From Medicago truncatula (taxonomy: Eukaryota > Streptophyta > Magnoliopsida > Fabales > Fabaceae): a stretch of 64,000 nt of DNA. The notes beneath the pieces are model-generated. The model saw nothing but the letters and a program-made list of their open reading frames with translations. It was not told the origin of the DNA and made no database searches. A program made the translations under genes and the position numbers. Within the stretch, counting starts at the first letter, position 1; every line of letters begins with the position of its first letter. Location: positions 36,380,972 through 36,444,971 of the forward strand of contig NC_053047.1 in NCBI RefSeq assembly GCF_003473485.1. The letters run 5' to 3'. This document shows positions 26,937 through 38,889 of the stretch, one piece after another.

Positions 26937-27498
26937 ATCTCTCCTACGTGAAGCACAACTGTTACTAGACACAGTATATTGCGACATTTTCGATTTCAAG
27001 AACAAGGCAGAAGCTTGCGAAAATTGAAGAAAAAAACGAGGAGGAAGAACAGATAAAGTTGCGAAAATGATGAATGAGAAAACGATGAGGATGAATGAAG
27101 GAGAAAACGACGAGGATGAAGGAGAAGATTGAATTGAAACCCAATTTGGGAATTAGGGTTTCTGAATTTGGTGAAGGAGATGATTTCCTCTTTCTTTTAA
27201 TTTTTGTTTTTTTAAAATATTTAAAATGATATAAATGTTTTTTTAAATTAAGTAGGATTTTTGTTTTTAAAAAATCCCTGTTTTTAATGACATTTAAATA
27301 GCATTTTCCAGAGTGGTAATGCCACATAGCCTTCATTTGCCATCTGTGCGTTTTTGGAGGAAAAAATGGAGGGTGGGACGAAAAATGCAACAAAAATGAT
27401 AACTAAAGGACAATTTTGTTCTGTTTTAAAAGGGCATAACCAATTTCGTGAGTAGGCTAAAACACGAGGACGAAAAGTGTAATTAAGTCATTAAAAAA

Positions 27499-28434
27499 TG
27501 GGAGCCCCTAATATTCACCCTTTGAAAAAAAGTTCAGCCATAGACCTTTTAGTTCAACCTACTACACTAGGTAATTAACCTGCTGATAAAAAATAAAATA
27601 AAAAGTTGACCCTTTGCTTCATATAGGTGAACAGTGAACACCCCTTTCACAACCGCCTCTATCCCCCTTCGTCATTATCCTAACGCATGCACATTTTAAA
27701 TATGCCAAGAGATTCAAGCTTTAATATTCACATTTATGAAAAATCATTTTTTATGAAGATGTGTAGATTACCTTCACACTATTTACTCTGCATCACTATT
27801 TCCACTCTAGTCATTACTTTGCCTTTTCTTCCCTCAAAAAAAAATAAAAATTACTTCGCCTTTTCCAACTTTAAAGCTTGAAGGGGATTAAAATGAGTTT
27901 TCATCTTGTTTTGACATGGTTGAAGAGGTTTATAGCATATTTATTTAATTTAAGATAGTAGGTACTAAATCAGTTTTGTGAGCTTTCACTGGATCTAATT
28001 TTGCAAAGCTTTTAGCAGAAATTAGGTTATCATAATCCGGAAAGTGCTTGGATCTTATTAAATTTAAGTGCTTCGATCTGATTAAATTTAAGTGTTTGAA
28101 TCTGATCTTGCAAATATAGGGTAATACTACTAACTGATACACGACAGCTTCGGCAACAAAAAGTGAGATAATAATTATTAAGAAAAAACAGGTTATCAAA
28201 ATCTGAAAAGTCTTTGTATATGTGATTACATCGAAGATGAGTAGATGACACACTACACGGAGAAGAAGCGGTGGAAAGGAGCAGAAGAAAAAAAAAACTA
28301 AGTTAACAAATTTGAAACGGGCTATAGCCGGTTGTATTGGAGAGGACCATGTTTGAACCTTTTAAAAAGAGGTGGATATTAGGGGGACCCTTAAAAAATT
28401 GTTATAATTACTATAATAATTATTATAATTATTA
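27499..28434. other. Intergenic, short tandem repeat
   Basis: No gene seen. A short tandem repeat with units like gattaaatttaagtgcttcg lies at about 28046-28110. Confidence 0.4.
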
Positions 28435-28677
28435 CTCCCTCCGTTCCTAATTATAAGATCCTTTTGAGAATTTTTTTGTCCCTTTTTATAAGACTTCTTT
28501 GTTATTTCCAACTACATTAATTATTTCTTTACATACATGCCCATATTTATTATACATCTTTTTCTAAGGATAAAATTGTAAAAACAATAGTGATTACAAA
28601 CAACTTTAATACAAATATCCACTATCTTAATTCCCGTGATTTTGACAAAAGGATCTTATATATAGGGACGGAGGGAG
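28435..28677. mobile_element. Stowaway-type MITE (243 bp)
   Basis: Ends ctccctccgttcctaattat and atatatagggacggagggag, flanked by TA (28433-28434, 28678-28679). Same superfamily as 9252-9501 but with different internal sequence. Confidence 0.92.
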
Positions 28678-28719
28678 TACTAACTAGTGCAAGTCAGTGA
28701 TATATATTACAACGTTGAC

Positions 28720-28960
28720 TGTAAGATTTTTTTCGGTACATTATAAGGAAGCTAGGCTCGGAAAGAGCTGCCTTTGCCAATTCGTTGGCAATCTCATTCA
28801 CTTGTCTTCTAGTAAACTCGATGCATATACAAGTTATTACCGCTTACAATTTCGATTAAATTTGTTCAGACTCGAGCCAACGAAAATCCATACCAAACAC
28901 TTCAACTTCGATTGGATCATCAAGTCGACAAGTCAAACCCATGAAGATTCCTGACTTCAA
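28720..28960 (-). pseudogene. LINE-type RNase H (RVT_3) fragment
   Basis: On the minus strand CIEFTRRQVNEIANELAKAA matches the C-terminal helix of the RNase H-like domain found in plant non-LTR elements (pattern fvrRqaNevAhaLAkaA). Upstream residues (EVEVFGMDFRWLESEQI) are in frame until a stop. Short decayed fragment. Confidence 0.5.
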
Positions 28961-29419
28961 TTACCTCAAAAAATTGGTCTTTAAGATTGAACATAGAAAC
29001 ACCATATGCTATGTCTAGCTTATCATCCGCGACACATTAATCGGTTGTAACCGATGTGAAATATATGTTGGATAAAACAAGCATCCTCAACAACAAAAAA
29101 AAGGAAATTCTATTCTTACAATCCAACATGAATGTACCAAAAGTAAAAGCGATGTTCAATGTTTAATACATTATCTTCGAACTTTTTAACTTATATAAAT
29201 CATCTAGTGAAAGACCAACTTTCCAAGTATAATGGTGACAAAATTTGACAACTGAAAAAGAAAAGACACTGATGCACACTCTCTTATTGGACAAAATACA
29301 GGGCAAAACTCTTCAATTTTGAACAGGTTTATGCCGAAGGGTCTTGTCCCAACATCCAATGTAGAAACAGTTGAATCTCTTAACTGAATATAATCTGAAT
29401 GAAACTGAACCAAAAAAAT
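28961..29419. other. 3' flank of eIF3j gene
   Basis: Probably 3' UTR near 29419; otherwise no gene or clear element. Confidence 0.35.
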
Positions 29420-32400
29420 TCACATGAAATCATAATCATCCAAAGCATCATATCGATCAGCAGCAACAAAATCTTCATCAGGTTTGTCAACAGTAAGCTG
29501 CTTTTTCTTGCCACCTACAGACACCGCAAAAATTGAAATCAATGGGAAAAGGGGAAAAGATAACATGAATAATAAAAGCAACATAGAAGGTTCTAATGTT
29601 AAGTTGAAGTTACCTGTCTTCTTTTTACCAGCATTGGCTTCTTTCTCTGCTTTTATCTTTTCATTTGCAATGGCAGTTACAGAAGACGCAATATCTTTGG
29701 CATCTGCTCCTTTTAGGGAAGTCATCGATATTCTCATTACATTCTTCAGTAGACCCATATAATGATAACTTTTCTGCATTCATCAAGAAGAAAATTAGGA
29801 TGCACATTCTACAAATAGTTAAAAGGAAAGGGGCAAGAAACGGAAGTGTTTGACCTCAAAAGCACGAAGCCTATGTGAGATGAGCTCTGCATACTCCAAG
29901 AAATCAGTCTCAGATTTCGGTATAAAAGTATCAAGGTTCTTTTCATCATTACCCCCACCAAACAATTCCTTAGTGGCCTTGTAATCTGCTTCTTCAACTA
30001 GTCTGTCATAGGAAAAAAATTAAATCAGAAACAGAAGGTTGCTTAAGTCTAAATTAGCTATCTGTATCCTTTATATGATGTACTCATTGAGAAACTATGA
30101 CAGCCATATTTAGTAAAAGGAAGAGATAGTTTTACATAAAGTATCACTTAAACATAAGTAAAAGGAAGAGATAGTTTTACATAAAGTATCACTTAAACAT
30201 AACATTCATTGCAATGAAAAATAGAGAACATATACTTTAAAAGTCAATTTTTCTAATCATTAAAGTTTAGAGGTTTTAATCATAGCAAAAAAGCCAAAGG
30301 TTACCACAGTGACGCCAAGTTTACCTGTACTTAAATATACTTTGGTCAAAGAAAGGTGCTTGAACTTACAAATGAAAGTATCAATCATTAGTACAACTCA
30401 CCCTCCCTCATTCGTAACCCTTTCACTTCTACTTATAGTTCTTCTAAACAGCAAAAGCTTTTTCTAGCAAGGTAAGATTGGCTATAAGGCCTAGACAACA
30501 CAATGGTGACCTAAGATATATATCAATACCATTGGATCCATCGTAAAAGTCCCATCTTCACGAAGAGCTCATTGCCATTTCAGTCTCATACAACATTGGG
30601 TCTTAAATGTGTGGCAATAATTAGTACTTAGGCTTTAGTGGTACTTTTCCATCACAAATTAAAACGGAATTTCTCAATTTCATCCACCCTGTTTGAATCC
30701 TATGATTTACAGCCTCCAAGACCCAAAAAAAGCTACTCACCGTGTAACTAACATAGCTAGCAATAGCAAACATTAATAAGCACTATATTGCCTGCACAAG
30801 TAAACAGTAGATGCCAAAGAAGAACTGGCTCTAAAAAAGAGAAATTGCATTGAAACAGCACTCAATGTATTCACAGACCACTTTACCACAATAAAACCAA
30901 GTTTCCGTAAAAGAAGTACGTAAAAGCAACCAAGTTTACATAAAAGAAGATTTAGGTTTGTTGAGGACTTTTTATATTGAACAATTGCTCATAATCATAT
31001 TTTCTTAGCCGGCAGGCATACATGGCAAGGCTACAGAATGTTGCGTGCAGTGTGTAATAATAAATGATACATGTACAGATAACAAGTTATCCTAAAAGGA
31101 ATATTAGGATCAGACCTACACGAATTAGATGCAAATCAATACCTTTGTTGGCGAAGTTTTTCAGCCAGAGGATCCAGTGGTTCTTCCTTTTCTTTTTCTT
31201 GTTCTACTTTCTTTCCCTTCTTTTCAGTAGCTTTTTCAGAAGGCTTTTTAGGAGCCTTCTCAGTAGTTTTTACTACAGGTGCTGCAGGTGCCTGATGATA
31301 ACATGCAAGCAATTAGTATCTAAGGAAACAGTTTTTTAAGGGTGTATCTAAGGATACAGTTAAAGAATTGCTGCATCATTTTTTCTAAATCAAAATGCTG
31401 CATCATTGCATTAGAAGCCATCATGAAACTCATTAAATTATACTAAATTAGTAATTGTTAAGAATGAGTAAAGTAACTTGCACAAACTTTAATTTTTATT
31501 TCAAACAAATGCCCATACCACATTTTGTCTAAAAGAAAATCAAAATATTATGTCCATTGAACTATAACAATTTCAGCACATTGTGATGCACATAATGTAA
31601 AAGATTTAAAGCAACTGTGATTGCATTGGCATCAAGGTAGTAAAAAAAAGAATTTGCTAATTCCACAATAATACAATAGTACACCATGTCCACCATTTTT
31701 TATTTTAAAACTATAAATGTAAACAATAGTACACATGTAAACATAATGCAGTATCGAAAATCATTTCAGATTGTCCTTACAGGAGCGGGCTCGTCTTCTT
31801 CTTCCCATGAGTCCTTCACATCATCTTCATCCACGTCTTCATCTTCCCATTTAAGTTTAGGTGGCTCATGTAACTTAAGATCAATGGGTGCCAATTGCTC
31901 TTCCTCTGAAACAAATACACAAGCATTTCGCAAATTAACAATAAATAATACAGTACAAGAAATGTAGTATGCTTAGACTTAATTATAGATTAAATATACT
32001 ATATACAACTTGTATGTCAGAATCATACAGAGTGTGATTGGAATAGGGAATTGATTTTATTTACAAAATTGATATATTCATATTGCTTGCTATACTTCTA
32101 AATCAAATCAATTACATTTTCAATGATTCCAAACATAATCATATTGAACCAAAATGTTAGTGAACTGTCAATTAAAAAAAATTATAACTTTATATAAGTT
32201 TTCAGGCTTCATCAATCAGCAGGAACTGTTACTGTTTTATTATTTTATTGATTGGTGTGATACACATACAAATCCAATAATAATTCCTAAGCATCCTCAG
32301 CAAAGAGGAAAGATTTAGAATAGAGACATGGGGAAAATAGCATGATAAAATATTAAAGATGGTATCTGGAGCTACATATCAAGGGACAGTTTGAATTGGC

Positions 32401-32981
32401 TTATTTGGTTTTATATACTAACATAAGCACTTGTGAGACTGTTTGGGATAGTTATTTGAATCAGCTTATGACATGTCCATAAAATGTTTTCAGCTGCTTA
32501 TTTACATAAGCACTCGGTGATAACTTGTGAAAATGCTTAACTTTATATTATCTTTTCTCATAGAAATAACTATACATAATATAGGTATGATAAACACTTA
32601 TGATATAAGTGCTGCCTTTTAATGTAACAGTCCGGCACCACCCAGCGGTGTTTCTCACACCCTGCCCAAAGACATTTTAGCGCCCAAGGACATTACTGAA
32701 TTCTTGAGATAAATACCACGATTCCCAAACTCTAACTCCGACAATTAGAGTTAGGGAATTGTGATATTTATCACCAAGTACCCAGATTCAACTCAAGAGA
32801 AGCAAAAACTCAATAAATTGTACTGTGGCAGAGGGTGAGAAAACCATAACAGCTCCAGTTGCCAGGTGGGGTTGGGTTGTTACGTGGCGTAATTGGAGCA
32901 AGCACATGATTAAACAATGGGTGAAACGAGTGTTCATGCCCCAAGTATAAGAAGAATCTAATTACCCCAATCGTCCTCCAT
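29420..32981 (-). CDS. eIF3j: Eukaryotic translation initiation factor 3 subunit J
   Basis: Six coding exons: 32981-32966, 31905-31781, 31291-31143, 30002-29855, 29773-29614, 29514-29420; all GT/AG and in phase; 230 residues. It begins MEDDW then EEEQLAPIDLKLHEPPKLKW and an acidic EDEDVDEDDVKDSWEEEDEP. A Lys/Glu-rich segment follows (KGKKVEQEKEKEEPLDPLAE), then the conserved core DYKATKELFGGG, FLEYAELISHRLRAFE, KSYHYMGLLKNVMRISMTSL and GADAKDIASSVTAIANEKIK. The end is DDYDFM. This is the eIF3j/HCR1 layout at the usual length. eIF3j is a loosely held subunit that helps eIF3 bind the 40S ribosome and acts near the decoding site in the cytoplasm. A 5' UTR intron lies upstream. Intact and probably expressed. 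Confidence 0.95.
30112..30201. repeat. 45-bp tandem duplication in an eIF3j intron
   Basis: The unit agtaaaaggaagagatagtt...cacttaaacat occurs at 30112 and 30157, nearly identical. It is in the intron between exons 3 and 4. Confidence 0.9.
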
Positions 32982-33700
32982 TGTCGTCACTTGATCAAGA
33001 AAAAAAACCGTGAGAAAAAAGAGTTTTCCTGATAACCAACTGCATGAAAATAAAATTTGTCAAATATCAGAATCAATTGAAAACAACAAGAGTTCAATGA
33101 AACCATCTCATCAAACCCTCCAAAAACAAGGGTTAAAAGACTAAATTACAACCCATTAAAATTTAAAAACAATCACTTTGTAGGTAAACACTTCACATAC
33201 ACATAAAAATTAATCAATTAGTCACCTTACTAAACACATACACAAATAATTAAATACCTAATTGCGGTCACAAAGTTTTCCAAGATTCTAAAATAAGCTT
33301 TTAGGATTCTATAAAAATAAAATTAGGGCACAAAATAATCATGCATGTTCCAATTCGCGGGGAATTTCACAAAATCATGGTAATTTTATGTAATTTTGCA
33401 AAATTCAAAGTAAAAATCTATACTTTATGTCATCAATCGCGGTAAGAAGTGGATCTCTACAGCGATACAATTCTCCGGTACCAAAAAAAATCCTAAATTT
33501 AAGAAAAAAATTAAAGGAAAAGGGAATACCTTGTGGACGGTGTTTCTAGCTGATTGTGGCAGCCGGCGAGGAACTCCGGTGAAGATAACCGGAGAGATGA
33601 ATTGAGTGAGAATCGAAGTTGATTCGATTGAAGAGAAACGCAACAGCGGCTACAGGAGTGAGATTTGGTGTTCTAGGGTTTTAATTGTGAAAATTTATTT
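32982..33700 (-). other. 5' UTR and leader intron of eIF3j
   Basis: A 58-bp leader segment precedes the ATG and starts after an acceptor (atgcag, exon from 33039). A donor AAG|GTATTC ends the upstream leader exon at 33530, giving a 490-bp intron. The transcription start is likely just above 33650, where the sequence turns AT-rich again. Confidence 0.6.
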
Positions 33701-33911
33701 ATTTATGTAAGTTAAATTAGAAAACGGATAAAATGTAATAATGGGCCTCTCTTTATGGATTCGGTTTGGTTTTATAATTTCTTACGTTTGTTTTCATGTA
33801 AATTGTAAAGTAGTACTATATTAAATAAAAAAAGAGTTTAATAGACGTGCACCGTCGGTCTAAAATATTTTTATTCACCATACTTCTATGTCATATCACT
33901 AACTTTTGTTC

Positions 33912-33992
33912 CAGTGAGCTCAGATCAATTGATAAAGGTAATGCATAATATATGTAAGGTCTGAGTTCGAATCTTGGACACCACACAAAAAA
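33912..33992 (+). mobile_element. SINE (tRNA-derived)
   Basis: gtgagctcagatcaattgat (box A-like), then gtctgagttcgaatcttgga (box B), then caccac and an A-rich tail. Same family as 54887-54976 and 35438-35528. Confidence 0.75.
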
Positions 33993-34608
33993 ATATCATA
34001 TAACTTCTAAAAGCATCTATGATGGTAACAAGTTAATAAGGTTTTAAATAGATCTCATGTGTATATGTCATTCATTTATAATTTTTTAATAAAATTATCT
34101 ATTAAGTATTCAATGACTCTTATGGTAGTAAACTATAAAGAATGTTTCGTAAGTGTAGCTCAATTGGTTGCTATTAATAGGGTAAAAATGGGTTGGGCAG
34201 AGCTTTGTAAGACATAAGTCTGGCCTACTTCAAAAATTATAGGTTTGAATTTGACCTATTACCTGTCATAGGCTCATTTTTAAGGTTTATCATGGCCTGT
34301 TTAAAGGTCTGATGAAGCCTGAAAGTTTATTTATAAGCCTACTTTACACAAAGGTCTATCAACACCAATAGATCTACTGCTAAATAGCTCAAATCTTATG
34401 AAGGCATAAAGCACGCAAAGAGGTCTACTGTTAAATAACGAAACCTTACAAATGTTTAATCACACCAATATATCTGTTACTAAATAACCAAATCATATGA
34501 GAACTTGAACTTATAAAAAAAAAACTTCAACAATATCAATAATGAAAGATATATTATAGGCTTAGCAGGGCCCTCTGACGGGCTTGATAGGCATTTTTGT
34601 AAGCCTAA

Positions 34609-35697
34609 GGTACCGTTTGGTCCGGCTTTTTTTTTTCAGCTTTTCTACATTTTTAAGGAGAAGTTAGGCCAAACACAATATCAATAAAGTACCTACGAAA
34701 AAAAAGTACTTTTTTTAGAATGCATAAAATTGAATGGAATGAGCTTTAACCAAAAGTTCTTGAATGCTTCTACAAAAAACTACTTCTCTGTAATTTATTT
34801 CACAAGCACTTATCTTCAACTCACGCAGACAACCCTATCTTTTATTTTTTTAATATTATATTTCAATTTGTTTTTTTTTTCCATTTAATTTTTTTTTGAA
34901 CCGGTCCATATAATTTTTTTTAAAGGAGGATCAATTTAATTTTATTATCTATTTTTGAAGGAATTTTATTATCTTTTTATCACTTATATATTTAATTTTA
35001 ATATCGTTTAATTATCACAACCTCACAAATATTTTTATTCCCTTTCTTCAACCTCACAAATATACACACACATTAGCGTTTAGAGTAATATTTTATGTCT
35101 GTTTTTTTTGTTACGCTAATGTGTATAATTTTTTCAGTGTTGCATAATGCGTACAATTATTATTTTTATAAAATTCTGATTTTAATTAAAAGTACTAGTA
35201 TAGGTGCCTACAAAAATTTTATTTATAAATATTTTACACATTTATATTGTAACAAACTATGCATACTTTTTTCTTATTAAAAAAACTAAACATATCTTTT
35301 TCAATGACACCAACAATGTAACAAATATAATATCATATAATATAAATTCTTATGTTTTTAAATGACACCAAAAATATGATATTCTTATAACAAAATTTGT
35401 TATACAGTATAATTGAAAAAGAAAAAACAAATTATTCTCTAGCTTAGCTCAATTGATATAGACAATTTATAAATATATGCAAGGTCGCGGGTTCGAACCC
35501 CAGACACCACCAAAAAAAAAAAAAAAAATTCAAAGTTATGTACAATATTTTGCCAAACAACTTTTAACTTAAAAATAACTTTAGAACTAAAAAAATAAAG
35601 AAACCAAACAACTTTTAGCTTTTTCCTTAAAGAGCTCTATTTTAACTTTGTTTTAAAGTAGCTTTAGATCGGAAAAAAAGTCTGGTCAAACGGTACC
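34609..35697. mobile_element. PIF/Harbinger-like element (1,089 bp)
   Basis: Ends ggtaccgtttggtccggctt and agtctggtcaaacggtacc are inverted. It is flanked by TAA on both sides (34606-34608, 35698-35700), the 3-bp TSD of this superfamily. No transposase seen; it contains a SINE at 35438. Confidence 0.85.
35438..35528 (+). mobile_element. SINE nested in the Harbinger-like element
   Basis: tctagcttagctcaattgat (box A), gcgggttcgaaccccag (box B), caccacc and a run of about 17 A. Same family as 33912 and 54887. Confidence 0.8.
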
Positions 35698-35796
35698 TAA
35701 GTCTAGCCTATTTAATTAAACAGACTTTATAAAAAGCTTGAGTTTAGCCTTCTTATTAAACGAGTTGGGTCGGGCTAGGCTTTTAATAGGCTAGGC

Positions 35797-37985
35797 TGTA
35801 ACACCCCGTTATCCCAACATGTAAATAATATAAAATAGATCAGAGTTTATCACAAACAGGATGTCACATTTCGTTCTTCAAAATAATATTTAACACAAAT
35901 ACAGTTAAAATCCACTCTTTATTTAAAACATCTACTTCCAATAATTTTTAACAACGTCGCAGCGGAAAATATTTATTCTTTCAACAAAATTGGCACTAAA
36001 GGCCTCAACGTCATCAACATAATTAATTCCATCTAAAAATGGTTTAACAATAAATTCATAAAAAGAATACGTAACAATGGAAAATAAAATACAATTAATC
36101 TTCATCCTGTTACGTATCAGAGCGACTCCTAAGACGACAAGAGGAATCAATTCGCATCAGCGGTTACTCATGGTTATCTGCACGTTACCCACGTAGAGGC
36201 AACATTCAAACAGAATGAGTGAGATTTCACATTCAATAATAATAAGCATATTCTATAAAAGAATTTAACAACACATAACAACATATATTCATCATTAGCA
36301 ATACTAATAAACAATAATTTAGATAAGAGAATTTATCAACATAAAACAACAGCAAATCATCATCAACAATAGTTCACATAATTCCAACTACAATTCATCA
36401 ATTATTTCGACAACTTGACAACACGACGACAACACCGACAACTCGACATCAACAACAATGCAACGATAACAACATCAACTTGACAATGCAATATGCATGT
36501 GGTACCAATCACAGCATCAAACCCTCAACTTTAATATGAATGATTATACATTCTAGAGCATCAAGCCCTCAACTTTAGTATGAATGATTATACATTCCAG
36601 AGCATCAAGCCCTCAACTTTAATGATTATGCGACTCAGCAACAAATGCAACAACAACCAACAACTTCAACGATATCGACAACAACTTACAACTTTAACGG
36701 CACTAACGACAACAGCGACAACGACGACAACAACAACTTTGCATCATAATATCATAATTCATCAATCATGAACAACATCATATAACATCATATTCATCAA
36801 CATATACATCCATATAATAATTCATCTTTCCTGAATAGCATCATATAACATCATATTCATCAACATATACATTCATATAATAATTCATCAATTAAAGATA
36901 TTCACGTCAAACCAAGTTAGATTCATCACAACATAGGTTATATACTCTTAAACACCTTAATTGAACTCACAGTACACAAGCTTTGAAGTTTGAAGACAAT
37001 CCACCTTAATTGAACTCACAGTACACAAGCTTTGAAGTTTGAAGACAATCCATAAGTTTTGGGTTGACTTAGAAATAGTTATGCGGAATTTTCATAACAT
37101 TTCACTAAGATCTCCTTGAAGTATTTTCATCATAACTCAAAAACCAAAAATCATTTTCAAGTAAAACCAAAGCCACTGGAAAGCTAACACAATTATCTAA
37201 AACTTTTATGTTTACACCAAAGGTCAATTCAAAACAGAAACGTGTGAAAAAGACGCAAGAACATGAAACATGGGATGTTGTCACTTTGCAGCTCTACGGG
37301 AACAGACCAGTTTTCACTCCAATAGCCCCAATTTCATCAACTCAAATCCCAAATTTGATAGAAAACTCTACCTATGATTATTCTACAACCTGAACATCAA
37401 TTATTACCTTAGTTCATCGGATTACCTACTCTTTCAACAATCAATTTTAGTTTCAAAACCTAATTTTCTTAACAATCTAAATTAACAAAACAACAATAAC
37501 CATGTTAAACCCTTTTTCAAAATTATACAACCCATTATTAGAGAAAGCTAGTCTCACCCTTACCTTAGAATAGATGATTCCGAACTCTAAAGCTTGCTCC
37601 TCTTCTCTCTCTCTGACTTCTCACTTTCTCCCTTTTCTCCCAAAAAAACAGTTTGCGCGTATTCTAATTTTCTAACTCTGACTCTCCCTTTATATATAAT
37701 CCTTAACCTACATATTTCTCCCTTATTTCCAATTATGCCCTCCAAGCCTCATACTTCTATTTTAATTATATTTATCCACTAAATAATAAAATATTTCTAC
37801 ACCAAATAACATAATATTTCTATACCAAATAACATAATATTTATACACCAAATAACATAATATAATATAATATATTATAATATGCTACTAAAAACAGCAA
37901 CATATAACACAAAAATAACACACATCACAATAAATTAAACAAATTACTCTAAAGGACTCTAAACTCAATAAAATAGGGCGTTACA
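35797..37985 (-). mobile_element. Solo LTR, Ty3/gypsy-like, copy 1 (2,189 bp)
   Basis: Starts tgtaacaccccgttatccca and ends aaaatagggcgttaca, a TG...CA pair with a short inverted end. The 5-bp TSD taggc is exact (35792-35796, 37986-37990). It shares order and sequence with the copy at 51968 (for example the cctgttacgtatcagagc motif, gtgagatttcaca and repeated gcatcaagccc). A TATA-like atatataaaggg on the minus strand suggests minus orientation. No polyprotein. Contains tandem repeats at about 36511-36620, 36955-37052 (49-bp unit) and 37800-37862. Confidence 0.82.
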
Positions 37986-38149
37986 TAGGCCATGGGCCCT
38001 GTCGGGCAACCTGACATGTTCCCACCCCTAGTTACTAGGGACATTGTGTGCAGAGGCTGGAGCTCGAATCCCGGATTCCCCACTTCTCCATACATAATGT
38101 GTGTGAATCTAATTAATAGACTACTTGGAAAAAAAAAGTAAATTATAAA

Positions 38150-38889
38150 AAAAAAAAAGTCCACTAATATATACTTTAATATGTGCATTTAGGAAAACAA
38201 AATTAAAAGATCAAGAATCAAATGAATTTTAGACGGTGGGACCGACTGTTGTTTATTTTATTTTATATTTTAATCACGACAGTCATTAGTTGTTGAAGAG
38301 ATTGAGAGTCTGTATATAATTGTCGATAACTAATATGTGCCATTTGTTTATTCCTTCAATGAAGTCCTTAATAGGTTGTCATCATTGTTAATTAAAATAC
38401 TCCCCATTGAAGATACTAACTATCCATAAAATAGTGGAGTGATGCTGCATAATAGTGAATTTTGATTGGATGTTAATTTAAAAATGTTTTACACGACGAT
38501 GCATATCCTTTAAATCCGATAAATAAATAGGTTTTAAATACTTATTTATTTTTTATGTTAATGTCTAACTCAATTAGCAATAACGTTATTTTTAGTATGT
38601 TTTAAGTGAAAACATACAAACATATGTTGATTTTTTATTTTTGTATAACAAATTAACTTTTTTTTTTTTACGTTTATTTTGTAACAAAATAGCTGAAATG
38701 CCACTTTTTGATGTATTATTTCTTTTATATATTGTTATAGATATCAGTTGAAATTTATCCTTTGTTTTTTCTCTCGTAACTAAATTAGTTGTAACTAACC
38801 ACAAATTTTAGGAAATTGATTGTCTTTTGGTTTTGTTAATCCTATCATATTTGTTTTTCACACACTTTCTCTCTTCAATAAGTTGAATA
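38150..38889. other. Intergenic AT-rich DNA
   Basis: No gene or clear element seen. Confidence 0.4.

Larger units (their letters stand above)
25741..27489. mobile_element. Mutator-like element (1,749 bp) carrying a gene start (Pack-MULE-like)
   Basis: Ends gacttaattacacttttggt and tttcgtcctcg...gtaattaagtc-type arms are inverted over about 200 bp: left has ggtcctcgtattttggcctg, right cgtgagtaggctaaaacacg. The 9-bp TSD attaaaaaa is exact (25732-25740 and 27490-27498). The interior holds a leader-like sequence (gaaaccctagtttctcaaaa) and a start codon at 26168, then a hAT insertion at 26239-26936. This is the architecture of a MULE that captured genomic gene sequence, although an eroded MULE gene of its own is possible. 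Confidence 0.88.
34178..38030. mobile_element. hAT-like element inserted in a SINE and itself a host for insertions
   Basis: Left end tagggtaaaaatgggttggg and right end caacctgacatgttcccacccc-ta resemble hAT ends with TAGGG termini. The putative 8-bp TSD gctattaa / gttactag differs at three sites, all transitions, consistent with an old insertion. Its own sequence is 34178-34608, 35698-35796 and 37991-38030. The remainder is nested insertions. Confidence 0.6.
34140..38136 (+). mobile_element. SINE split by a hAT element (outermost layer of a nest)
   Basis: The left piece 34140-34177 contains box A-like tagctcaattggtt. The right piece 38031-38136 contains box B-like gagctcgaatcccgg and a poly-A tail. 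The pair is bounded by a 13-bp TSD agtaaaytataaa (34127-34139 and 38137-38149, one mismatch). Everything between the pieces is later insertion. Confidence 0.75.

Noticed and set aside
29484-31967. Plus-strand frames over the eIF3j exons
   Set aside because: They are antisense shadows of eIF3j exons 2, 3 and 5.
36400-36780. Thr/Asn-rich frame in a caacaac-rich tract
   Set aside because: Low-complexity trinucleotide-like sequence within a solo LTR.
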